From Gaertneriomyces semiglobifer (taxonomy: Eukaryota; Chytridiomycota; Chytridiomycetes; Spizellomycetales; Spizellomycetaceae), in contig JAHLKF010000011.1 of NCBI GenBank assembly GCA_025558075.1, forward strand, positions 310,001-374,000: DNA of 64,000 nt, given 5' to 3'. The translations under genes were made by a program, and so were the position numbers. The notes under the pieces are model-generated. The model saw nothing but the letters and a program-made list of their open reading frames with translations. It had not been told where the DNA came from and made no database searches. Shown one piece after another: positions 15,526-25,782 of this stretch. How positions within the stretch are numbered: the stretch's first letter is position 1; every line of letters starts with the position of its first letter.

Positions 15526-15716
15526 GAGTGCCACAACATAGAAGTTTGAAGATGTAAAGTAAGAAAGGGAAGTGTGGAGGTAAGAGCAGGAAGGCAATTT
15601 GTCAATAACAGACGATGGGTATGATTTTTACAAAAAGATCAATGCATAGCGTTAAAGCGACGACCGTGAGGTCATACGGATTTCTTCCCGTCCTGGTGCC
15701 GACTGTGTGCTCACGA

Positions 15717-15952
15717 AATCGACTTTTTTAAGGCAATACAGACTTCTTTCCCATCTGAAGTCCGGAAATGGAGTTTGTAAGTGCACAACGACGGGCGACG
15801 TTTGAGTCCCCTTTGACTGTCCTCGTGCCGATTCGACTCTCGTCCGGAATGAGAGGAAGAACGCGGACGTGAGGATCTCGACGAGGACGAGCCCGAGGCG
15901 CCCGACGAGTTCGAGGAAAGCGCGGAGGCCGGACGCGGCGAGGCAACAGGGG
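15717..15952 (-). CDS. Possible terminal exon of an unknown Ser/Arg-rich protein
   Basis: On the minus strand a frame runs from a good acceptor (CATAG at about 15953-15957) through a Ser-rich stretch (ALSSNSSGASGSSSSRSSR), a basic patch and a short beta-like end (YKLHFRTSDGKEVCIALKKS), stopping at TGA. The tail vaguely resembles the start of a PB1-like strand pair, but that is too little to name a family. No upstream exon was found between 16 and 18 kb. An overlapping frame beginning ATG at 15997 gives an Arg/Pro-rich peptide of 89 residues and is a weaker alternative. Confidence 0.3.
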
Positions 15953-15997
15953 ATTCGACGGCCCTATGATCAGATATGCGTCAGCCAAGTTGGGCAT

Positions 15998-18671
15998 TGT
16001 GAAATGACTTGTCCACGAGGCTTACATTTATTGTTGGTTACTGCTGTGGTGGGATGGTGTGCGAGGGGGTTAAGGGACACTATCGGTACTTATAGTCACA
16101 GACTTTCCCCTGATGCCCCCACGATGCTGGGACGCTGAGACATTCGTTGCAAGCAGAACCATTGCCGATATCGCAGGAACCTATTTCAGGTTCATATTTT
16201 GTAAGCTTTGTTTCTCCACGCAGCCACCTCTGGACCGATATGAAGAGCCGATTTACTATTTTCGCACCATGAACGACGCGACATCTGCGCAGCTTCCCTT
16301 GACAGCTCCGAAATTCATTGCTTGATCCGAGGTTCTTATACTGCATATGAGGCTCCTCGAAGCTTGCTTTGCTCCACAATGCATAGTATGAGGCGCTTTG
16401 TTGGCAGTGTCTCGATCTGCTTCGATTCCGAAAATGTCCACTGAAATTGGTGAGCTTGCGAATAGCTACATGGTACCTTGATTGCCCTGCAGAATTCATT
16501 GACTATTGTGAAGCCAACGTTAGCCTGATCGAAATAACTTAGGGGTTATATTGCAGAATGCCAGAGTGCCGCCCATTGCACAGTCGTAATTCGCAGCCAT
16601 GCGAACACGCCTTACAGTGGGTCGGATGCCAGATGTTAATGAATGCCAATTATGTATTTAAGAAATGGCAGATCCGCCGGTACTTCTGGCCTAGAAGTGA
16701 CACATGGGCAAAGCCACATTTTTCCGCAGAAAGCTTATCTTGCTATCGGGCGATTAATCACCGCTCGGTATTTTCGAACTGACCGGACCTTCTGGCGTAG
16801 GAAATCGTTATTCAGCAGACCAAATTATCTGTCCATTGTACATGCGTCGACTCTCCAGCTGGAGAAGTACAACGCGTTTGACTTTGGAGAGTTAATTTGG
16901 CTGTGAACAACTATTTCATTACCGAAAGCCCGACAGTTGGGTATATTCGCATGACGTTGCCCTGAGCCACTCTGGTGAGCCACCTGGAAAAGTCTATCGC
17001 AACGACATAGGTACATGCATGTATGTAGATGTGTGTAGGAAGCGACCTCCTCATCCCGTAAACGTTATTCAGCAGACCAAATTATCGTTCAGTCATGTCG
17101 ATAGCCAGGTGAGAGATACGATAGACGGGTGCGCCGTCTATCCGTCCCAACCAGGCGGGCAACGATCTGAGGGATAATTCGGCTGAGAATAACTTTTGTG
17201 GGAAGCGGAGGTGTATTTGAGAGGTAAGTTGCAAAGTACCGGCGGTCCAAGTGCGCTTGGATTTGTTGGCTCCGCTGCCTCGGCAACAGAGACTTATAGC
17301 GATGTCGTAACCTGGGAAACCCCGCGGCCGGGCTGTCGGTCCATATCGTGGGTCGATAAAATGATACGTACACTCCGGGAAACCGTGCCGACGAGAGGAG
17401 AATGCGAATAACCCAACGCTTGAGACCTCACTGAGGTATTAAAGACTGGCGTACTCACTTGGCTGATTCGAACCACAATGAAAGTGAACGTTGTCAAGGG
17501 GATGAGAAAGGGAGAAGAAAACACGGATGATTTATATATGAATTGCCAATGCTGGCGTAGGCTGAAGGTGGTTTCCGTGGACCGAGGAAGGCTCGGCTTC
17601 TTATATACCGACTCGCTTGACCGTAGGCACGAGCACTGGGGCACAAGATGGTCCCCTGCATTTAACTTTCTCATGAACGTCACGTCCCGTTGTTCGCCAT
17701 GTCCCCTTGTCATAAAAATAGCCACGGGCGACCGTCGATTCATAGTAGATGCAGGCCCACAATTTGAAGACAGACCAAGTTTGACAAGGTCGCCGCCGCC
17801 ATTGAGCATTCGGGAGAGGGCCGTAGACCTCGGCCCTCTCCGCCCAACCCTGACCACCAAACCTTTTGCTGGTAGCGCCTCCATGGCCCGCCACTGCCTT
17901 ATATCATATATATAATACCGACGCGCACAAACTATGCTGAATGCATTTCGTGCATTTGTCACTCGCCTTGTCGTGCAAATTCTGTGTAGAACGGCCAACG
18001 ATGGCGGGGGCCTGGGCCTTAGCAGCTGACCACCGGTAACCACCAACCACTCTCCAGTCCAATGGTAAGGGACATTAATTATCGATGGGGATCATCAAAG
18101 CGGCATCTAGGCATCCTTGAATAGGTGTAGGGTTGGTCGTGGCGTCGCCCACCTTCTAAAAGAACAAAATTCTCGGACCTTCGGGACGTCACCCGGCGGA
18201 AAGCCCTCGTGGAAAGAACATACCAGGTTGGGAGACCAGCACCAGAAGACTGCGCTCATGAATTTAGCAGCTTCGGCTTAAGTTCGCGCCGCGCCAGCTG
18301 TGGTGTCACTGTATCAGAGGATCGGATCCGTTGGCTCTACAATGACATAATCAAGATTCAAGAGTAGGTCCACCTTCTATTCTGCTTTCAATGTTTGGCC
18401 GATGGAATTTGCCAGATTTGCGGACGACGAGTGGACCATGGAAATAGTGATAATGCGAAGATCACAATCATCATGGTCGGCGTCTCGTTGAAAAGAAGCC
18501 TTTCAGCAAGTGTTCATACGGGGATGCTTCCATCGCCTCTCAGACGTTCTTAGGCAGAGGAACAGGTTTCAATGCGGTAGAAAGCGACCTTTACCTCCAA
18601 AAATGCGTATGTGATTAACAAGTCATAAAGTATGTATATACAACACGGACAAATTGCCGTTAATTCTATGG
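15998..18671. other. 2.7 kb stretch without a convincing gene
   Basis: Open frames here (for example minus 17294-18046, 250 codons, with no family signature) lack recognisable motifs and have mixed composition. A 24-base segment (cgttattcagcagaccaaat...) is present at 16806-16829 and again at 17063-17086. It may hold upstream exons of the Ser-rich exon at 15.7 kb or decayed repeats; I cannot tell. Confidence 0.4.
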
Positions 18672-19760
18672 TTACAACGCGACGGCGCTGTCAGTACTCG
18701 TCAATGAGCCGCTGATGGACGCATGCTTTCCATGCTGAGGTACAGCATGTAGGCGACGACTTGGCAACTCCGCAGCAGAGTCGTCGCTACTACCTACGGC
18801 ATCGGCCACGTCGAGCGGAGATACGGGCTCTTCTCGAACCACTTGGAATCGGCTGCTACAGCTGATCGTTCGCGCGTGAGTAGGTCGGCGCGCAGTGAAG
18901 TGATCACTACGCTCCCTGGTCAATGTGAATCGGCCCTTATTGGTGACCTCGACAGGCTGGCGTGGCGATCCCTGGTCGGCCCTCAAGGCGATCGGAATGC
19001 AGACGCTAACACGCCTGTCTGCCAATCGTGCCTGACGATTACCACGCTGCGACAGGTTGTTTGTGGGTGGGAAGGTCGGCGAGCGCGTAGGCAAGGAGCA
19101 GCTCAGCGATAGCGGGGACGTGATATGAGATTGCGATTCTGTCGATGATGTTGGGGACAATGGCGATGACAGTGTTGAGGATGGCGTTGGTGGCAATGTT
19201 CCTGTGGCGTTATTGGGCGCGGGTGCTTGAACTATAGGCGCCTCGAACAAGGTCATATCCAATGGAGTGTAGTTGCGACGAATCGAAGGATATCGTACGC
19301 TTCCACTGGAGTTGACGGAGGTGCGGCGGATCAAAGAAGGAGCTTCGACGCATCCATGAACGGTAGAACAGCTCTCGGGAACAACGGCCTGCGGTCCGAA
19401 AGTGCTTGTCGTGGAAAGCATGGTCGATTCGTTATCCTCTTCGGAATCACTTGTCACTAGAATTTGCATTCCCACCGCTTTGGCGAATTCTTCAGCGGTC
19501 ATGGTATCGGTGGTGCTTGAGAGGTCTTCATCGACTGGCTTCTTTTCCTTGACGGATTGAAAAGTCGCAACACTTTCGCGGCGTGCATGGTCTACTTGAA
19601 TAGGTGGTATAAAGTTGACCTCGCGTTTGCTTTTGCTCCGTCCGCTACCTTCCAGTACGGAAATCCATTTTCTTTGGAGCCAGTTGGCGAAGGTGCGTGA
19701 AGACCGTTTCGGTTGCGGGGGCTCCCATTGCACCGATCGCGCTTGCTCCCCAGCAAGCAT
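18672..19760 (-). CDS. Hypothetical disordered Ser/Thr-rich protein with a KGRFTLT motif
   Basis: Uninterrupted frame of 362 codons ending at TAA. The N-terminus is basic with Trp residues (FANWLQRKWISVLE); the centre is Ser/Thr/Pro-rich (residues about 95-240) and looks unstructured. Near residue 275 is VEVTNKGRFTLTRE, resembling the short GRF(T/S)-type motif found in regulatory tails of some fungal signalling proteins and also close to an RVxF-like PP1-docking site. No catalytic domain, membrane segment or signal peptide. The start is the ATG at 19760. The function is unknown; a signalling adaptor or phosphatase regulator is only a guess. It is followed downstream by the non-coding 16-18 kb stretch. 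Confidence 0.6.
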   Translation of the reverse strand: MLAGEQARSVQWEPPQPKRSSRTFANWLQRKWISVLEGSGRSKSKREVNFIPPIQVDHARRESVATFQSVKEKKPVDEDLSSTTDTMTAEEFAKAVGMQILVTSDSEEDNESTMLSTTSTFGPQAVVPESCSTVHGCVEAPSLIRRTSVNSSGSVRYPSIRRNYTPLDMTLFEAPIVQAPAPNNATGTLPPTPSSTLSSPLSPTSSTESQSHITSPLSLSCSLPTRSPTFPPTNNLSQRGNRQARLADRRVSVCIPIALRADQGSPRQPVEVTNKGRFTLTRERSDHFTARRPTHARTISCSSRFQVVREEPVSPLDVADAVGSSDDSAAELPSRRLHAVPQHGKHASISGSLTSTDSAVAL

Positions 19761-20735
19761 CAGTAATCACCCTGTGTGGACTTGGTCGGTGTGTATCCGC
19801 TTTAACTTTTTTAGTTGGTGGACAGGTGGGAGGTAGCCTGTCCTTCAGGCGGCTATCATTCCTGTCTGAGTATAATATGACGTCCCGCGAGGACTTCTAC
19901 TAACAAGGGATTGTCCGGGTGGGTCTAGCTCGGTGGGCGGGATGTAGATCTCTCTACTATATATCTACAGCTATTGAAAAAGTTTGAGCGTTTCGTTGTA
20001 AACGCCGCCAACTGCACGCACCAGCCCTCTCGGTGCTCGGTCAGAGATGTGTATATAGAAGTAGTACGATATGAAGTAGGCTCAACAGTAGAAAGCACAC
20101 GCCAGCCCGCGACTCGGGTACAACGGGTCAGGTTCAAACGAATTGTAGGACAGTTCACCGTCCAACGTGGATCGATATACTGAGAGCAAAGTCGGACGAG
20201 TGTACGTAGTCTATATATGTATAATTTATCTGTCTGCCTGCTACTGTAGCACCTACCGCAACCAGTAAACTTTCTTGAGTTTAAGGGAGCTCTGGTGGCG
20301 AGTAACATCGCAAGAGAATATTCTCGCTAACTCGTTAATTTGGTCATAGTGCAAATTTCACACCCTTAGCCGTGAACCGTCTCTCCAGAAGCAGCACACT
20401 TACAACAGCCACCAGTGGGCCACCTCAAGCGCCTCAAGCGCTCACTCCCTTCCCTGAACAATTGAACGAGCGTCCACATAACTGCCACAGGCGTGCTTGA
20501 GCTGCGTCCGATACGCTACTAGTACTACTAGGAAACGAGTCGCCAACTGGTGACAAGGAAAGGACCAGGGCGCCGCAGCAAACAAATGTTCTCAACAGAA
20601 ACGGGTCGCGCGAAAGGTCCCTCGGAGTGATTCTGCGGAGAATGTTGCAAGCAGGGGGCGTGCCGTTCAAACCCTAACCCCGCCCCTGGACCATAATATG
20701 ATATGGAGCATGTAATGCACTAGTTAGACAATTAT
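19761..20735. other. Intergenic region, no gene seen
   Basis: About 975 bases upstream of the disordered-protein gene and downstream of MCT1. Short frames only. A telomere-like box (aaaccctaacccc) lies near 20670. Nothing else is supported. Confidence 0.4.
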
Positions 20736-22613
20736 CTAGAGAGCAGCTGCCTTTGTACTTGTTGAGGTGCCCGCTCCGCTATGCTTCCGGAGGTTTGACC
20801 CATGGTGGACCACATCCTCTGCCGTCGCAATGGCGCTAAATAAACGATGAGTCCCCGCGCTAAAAATCAAGTACTTTTTGATAGCGACAGCTCAACCTAC
20901 CTGACTTCATCTAGTTTAAATTCCTTTCGTATCAGATTGGCCAAGACTCTACTTGGTCCCACGACAATCCAGTCGTGAACGTCGTCATCCTTTGCAAATT
21001 GTAGACTTCTATACCATTGTACGGTCTGCGCAATTTGTGCGTGAAGGAGTATCGGAATATCTTTTGCAGCCGGAAACTGACCAGACCAAGTCAGCTCTCA
21101 AAGGATGTGCATCAGTAGGATTACGACTGAGTACCCACCGGTCTGCCTGTCACATTCGAGATTACTTCTATGCACGGTTCCGCGAATTCCACCTGCTCCA
21201 ATGCTGGTTTCATCACTCGCGCTGCCGGCTCCATCAGATCGCAGTGAAAAGGTGCAGATACAGGAAGGCTCAACGCTCGGCCAGCGTAACCGCGCGCTTG
21301 GATGATTGAGCAAGCATACTCCACACCCTTTTTGGTACCACTGAGCACGATCTATCAGCGAGCATTAGACTCTCGCTCGTACGTCCGGGCGCTCCAACGC
21401 GTTTTGATCATCCACACCTACCTGCGCGCGGCTATGGAAGGGTCGTCAATAGGCCGATCCCTCAAAGCTAGCATGGACGGATTGTACTCACTTATTTATG
21501 TTGGCAATCTGTGCGATTTCCCCTTCTGGCATCGAGCGCTCAATCTTATCCATCAGCGCCTCGACATCTTCCAAATGAGATCCGTTGATGATGAGAGCTA
21601 CCATACTGGTACCGCCATGACGGTCTTCAATGCTTTTTGTCATAGCTTCGCCGCGTAAGCGTACCAGTTTGATTGCTTCTGTTAACCTAGTGCAACCCCA
21701 TGATATCAGCATCTCACATCTCGGCATGGGGGAACGCGACCTCTACATACGAGAGAGCTCGCGTCGCCACAAGAGCAGAGCTGAACGGCTCATCAGCAAA
21801 ACGTTCGGTAACGATAAACGGAAGAATTCAGAACGTACTATTCCCCAAGACTGTGTCCCAGAGCATAAGTGCATGAATTGATGTCGAACGCATATTCCGT
21901 CTAACATGTCGTTGGCACGTGAGCGTTAAAGGCATCCAAATCTGGCAGAAGTAACGCACCTCCAGAACCCGTAAGAGTGCTATGGAGTGGCAAAGGATTG
22001 CTGTAGAGCCAATGAACCGTTCGTTATCTAAATTTTCAACTACATGCATATGTGACCCTGCTTACCAGGTTGTGCGTTTTCCGTCTGCGTGAGCACAGGC
22101 TTTCACCAGTCAAGTTAGTAGTTGTATTCTTGTGGTAGGATGAGGCGACCATGCACTCACCTGCGGTCCTTCAAACATCAGTTTCCTGAGACCTCCCCCG
22201 ACAGCCTCGTCACACTCGTCTATAACATCTCTTGCGGCCTGATACCTCTCGTAAATATCCGCACCCATTCCTGCCAATGAATGACAGAGTTGAAGTCACG
22301 CATTCTCGACCCTCACTGTTGTTGAAAAGGTATCGCACGATATTTACCTACATGCTGCATACAGGGTCAGCGTCAAGGGAGCAAATGAAAAGACGATTGT
22401 AACCAACCTGAGCACCCTGCCCGGGGAATAACACTGCAGTTCTTCTGGCATGAGCAATTTTCTATAACCGCCAAAGAAGTGAAATACAGAATCAGTCGTT
22501 CATGGTCGAGGTGTGCTGACGCCGAATGCATCTGATGGACCTACAGATAAGCGTCTGATTTGCCCCAACGAGGGCGTCTGCCTGCCAAATGTTCTAAGCG
22601 GACGGACCCACAT
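20736..22613 (-). CDS. MCT1: Mitochondrial malonyl-CoA:ACP transacylase (MCT1/FabD)
   Basis: Loads malonyl groups on the mitochondrial acyl carrier protein in type II fatty acid synthesis (lipoate precursor). The start at 22613 opens a basic targeting presequence (MWVRPLRTFGRQ). Spliced exons give TAVLFPGQGAQVGMG, KLMFEGPQ, TENAQPAILCHS, then YALGHSLGEYSALVATRALS with the nucleophile Ser in GHSLGE. After these come IKLVRLRGEAM with the malonate-binding Arg, QIANIN..QIVLSG, LPVSAPFHCDLM with the catalytic His, ISNVTGRP, and a terminal helix. About eleven exons are needed. Two are tiny: 22066-22084 (19 bases) and 21422-21431 (10 bases); both restore conserved residues and phase. The junction between the presequence exon and exon 22404-22462 is not resolved. 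The last exon (about 20736-20858) adds a low-conservation tail. Head to head with APS1, 342 bases apart. Confidence 0.9.
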
Positions 22614-22955
22614 GCTGCCGCTTGTGCACACTGTGTGGGATGAGTATGGACAGTTTAAGTTTCTTTCAACTAAAGTTGCCACCTGACAATGATATGAAAT
22701 CTATAAAGTGTCGGCACCAACAATGCCTTCAAATAGCTGCAGGAGGTTGCCAAGATAAGTGAGCACTGTAGAGTGCGTGCGTATAAGGTTGTATAACGTT
22801 GGTATCGTGTTGTTTCTGGAACCAAGATCCTTCTGACCTTCAACGACTTGAAGAGATCGACAAATTCCGCATGTCCCAACGCGTGAAGGCGGGTGATTCC
22901 TCCACTTGCTGTTCATAAAGCGCTTCTTTACTCCCATCCACACCCTCCCGCAACG

Positions 22956-23636
22956 ATGGCCATCAAATTCATGCTGCTTGTCTCTCGCCAGGGTAACGTT
23001 GTCTATGTCATGGGATGCTTGATGACGGACCTCGAGTCTCACCTCAGTCTTTAAAGGCAAAATTCGGCTAACAAAATGGTTCACATCTGATTGGACGGCG
23101 AAGGAGAAGGCGAAGACTGTGAAAGATGTCAGCCAAACAGTCTTATCTCGTAAAACAAAGATGTGTAACGTTCTGGAATACAAAGGTTTGACTGAGGTCG
23201 TTCTTTGATGACGCACCGGGTATATCGTTTAACTTCTCGATACCAGACTTCAAAGTGGTATACAGACGTTATGCAAGTCTATTCTTCATTGCTGGTACAG
23301 ATCTGGATGATAACGAGCTGCTAACGTTGGAGATTATCCACCGCTACGTCGAGATATTGGATAAATGGTTTTTAAACGTCTGCGAACTGGACATCATATT
23401 TAATTTTCAACAAGCATACTTAATCATCGGTGAGACCGCTTAGCGCAATCAATCAAGTGGTGGTATATGGGAGAGTTTTCAATATGCTCATCGTTCTATC
23501 ACATCTAGACGAGCTTCTCATTGGGGGGGAACTGCAAGAGTCGAGTAAGCGATCAGTAATAAATTCCTTAAAAGGGATGGAGGAGGTAATCACCATGAGC
23601 GCTCTTCAAGAAGCCGTCGGGGAGAGCTTCGGGTAG
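22956..23636 (+). CDS. APS1: AP-1 clathrin adaptor complex, sigma subunit
   Basis: Small subunit of the AP-1 adaptor at trans-Golgi and endosomes. Exons 22956-22992, 23057-23185, 23247-23429 and 23509-23636, with phases that all agree. The peptide starts [20 protein letters not shown], as in all sigma chains, and contains [50 protein letters not shown] and [14 protein letters not shown]. The EIIHRYVE and [10 protein letters not shown] blocks and the IGGE..ESSK tail point to AP-1 rather than AP-2 or AP-3. About 158 residues, the usual length. It converges on the septin gene, whose stop is 221 bases beyond its own. Confidence 0.95.
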
Positions 23637-23857
23637 ACTATCTTAACTGATACTGTGTATGCGTGCAGAGAGAAAAACAGGAAGCCGCTGGTGTATGACC
23701 CGTACCAGCACGTACGTTTAAGAATGTGTAAATCAATTGTCAAGGCCCACCTGGAGACAAGCTGAGACAAATCTATGGAATTCCACAAGCTGTAATACAT
23801 TGTTCAAAAAAAGAGGTTCTTCTAGCTACTACGGCGTATGCTTTATCAAGTCGTTTT

Positions 23858-25630
23858 CTACTGGTCCAGCGATCCACGGGAAGCATCCACAGCAGCTGCT
23901 TCCTGCTGGCGTCGGGCATATTGCGCGCGAATGGCTTCCTCCCGGTCCTCATCATCCTCTTCATCGCTGTGGACGCGTGAATGAGGAAAGTGTTTAAACC
24001 AGTGTAGTGGGTAACGCTCTCACTTACTCATCAATCTCGCCGCCTTCTTTGCTAAGCTTTTCCGTACGGTACTGTTCATACAAGAAGTCATGGGTGATTT
24101 CCTTCAGGTCTTGCAAATGTGAGCTGCAAAGCATCATTAGACCCTGTGAACGCAAAGCTGGGAAAAAAACATTTCGCATACCTTAAAAGCACGTAGCGCA
24201 ACTTCGAAAAGTCGCTGTGTTTCGAATTGTCAACATCCACAATGCCCCATGGGTACTGTCGACACCGTACTCTTCGTCCGTTTACGGACACTTCCTCCTC
24301 ACTTCCCACGACCGCAAACGGTAAGAGAGCCTGTGTCACCTTGTCAATATTTTGTCGTCGTCCGACGATACTTCAGAGATTATCCTACCCGCAGCTCATT
24401 GTTCTCCTCGACTGTTTCATCATCGTCTTCTTCCTCATCATATGGGAAGTTGTAGATGGGTATCTTGTAGTATGCGATATCTTCCATGATCTGTCGGCGT
24501 AGCGATAATTAGATTTCATGCTAAGGCACTCATGCGTTCATCGATTTACCCTTTTTTTGAACGCAGCCAGTTCAGGCACACTCATACTGTCAGCCTTAGC
24601 AATGACAGGAATAACATTCACACGCGGGCCAAGGCGCCTCATGAATTCAATGTCCAGCTCGCGCAACCTAAATTCGCTATGATCAACCCTGTGTGGATGG
24701 CACTTGGGCAATCATACGACTTACGAGTGACCGGTGGGCGTAATAAAATATAATAGCGCGTGGACACGGTTATCTTGCAGTTTCGGTTTACGTTTAATAC
24801 GTGACTCTTCAGCCAATATGTCGTCGTACTGTCGCTCAATGTAACCCACAATCTCTTGGAAGCTGCGAACCCACGGGTGAGCACATTCTCCATGCCGCAA
24901 TGAATATTAACCAGATGAATACGCACTTCCCCTCGTTGTTGATGTTGTCACCAAAACCAGGTGTGTCGACAATCGTCAATGACAGCTTGATGCCTGGTCG
25001 CATCCCCACGTCAGCATTTCGTTGTCATGTACAGGCATCAGAAAATCCTCACCGTCCTCTTCCATATCTACGGTCACCGGTGTAATGGACACAGTCTTCT
25101 CAAGAGCAGCCTTCTCCGCGTTGCCATAATCTTTCTTCGCAAACACCGGTGATTCGCACAAAGTGTTGATGAACGTGCTCTTCCCCAGACCTGAGGCTCC
25201 CACGATCATCACTGTGAATGTTAGACCTTTCTTTATATTCTTGCGGCGGATGGTGGTGGCCTAAAACCGTCCTCGCGCGTAAGCTTTCCATCAGAAGGCG
25301 TGGCCGAGGCAAACGACTAACACACCAGAACCGCAGTACGCGCGATTCCCTCCATACTCCGAGACGTCGGCGGCATTGTAGCTAACGCTAAAAGTAATCC
25401 CATCAGCAAAAAAGTCTCGAGGTTCCTGCGCATAAACCAACCCTGTCAATTCACTTACCGGAGATCGGGGCAAACGGCGCGCGCGAGGCGTGGTCAATAC
25501 ACAAGCTACGTTCGATGCAGTAACGACTCTGAGATCGTTTCGGCCGGCAGCGCAAGCAAAGTGCTTCACCGGTTCAAGTAGCTTAGTCTTCTGCCTGACC
25601 CAATGTTTGTTCACAGACCTGTGCGGCCAT
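23858..25630 (-). CDS. CDC11: Septin, CDC11-type
   Basis: GTP-binding septin of the cortical filament system. Exon about 24976-25260 starts [20 protein letters not shown] and has the G1 loop [10 protein letters not shown]. Later exons give [24 protein letters not shown] (G4 AKAD), then [48 protein letters not shown] and [26 protein letters not shown] of the septin unique element. An acidic coiled tail ([22 protein letters not shown]) ends at TAG. The RRKNIKKG start and YRTEKLS are typical of the CDC11/AspA group. The 5' exon is uncertain: the best candidate is a 12-base coding exon MAAQ starting at the ATG at 25630, spliced over a 357-base intron. Supported coding sequence begins at 25260. 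Confidence 0.85.
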
Positions 25631-25782
25631 GGCCAGGCAAGTGCGCCAGGTCTACGCTGGGGGTAGGGTCCGTTGTGTGGCGCCTAGGATTAGACAATCT
25701 TGTCGGAGATCAGTTCGCGTTTCGCGCAATCGCGAACTGGCGCTTAAGAGGATGCGCACTCCAGGAATCGCTTGACCTTCCG

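Noticed and set aside
17294..18046. Minus-strand open frame of 250 codons
   Set aside because: No motif, mixed composition, no ATG-supported conserved region and an overlapping plus-strand frame of similar quality. Probably chance.
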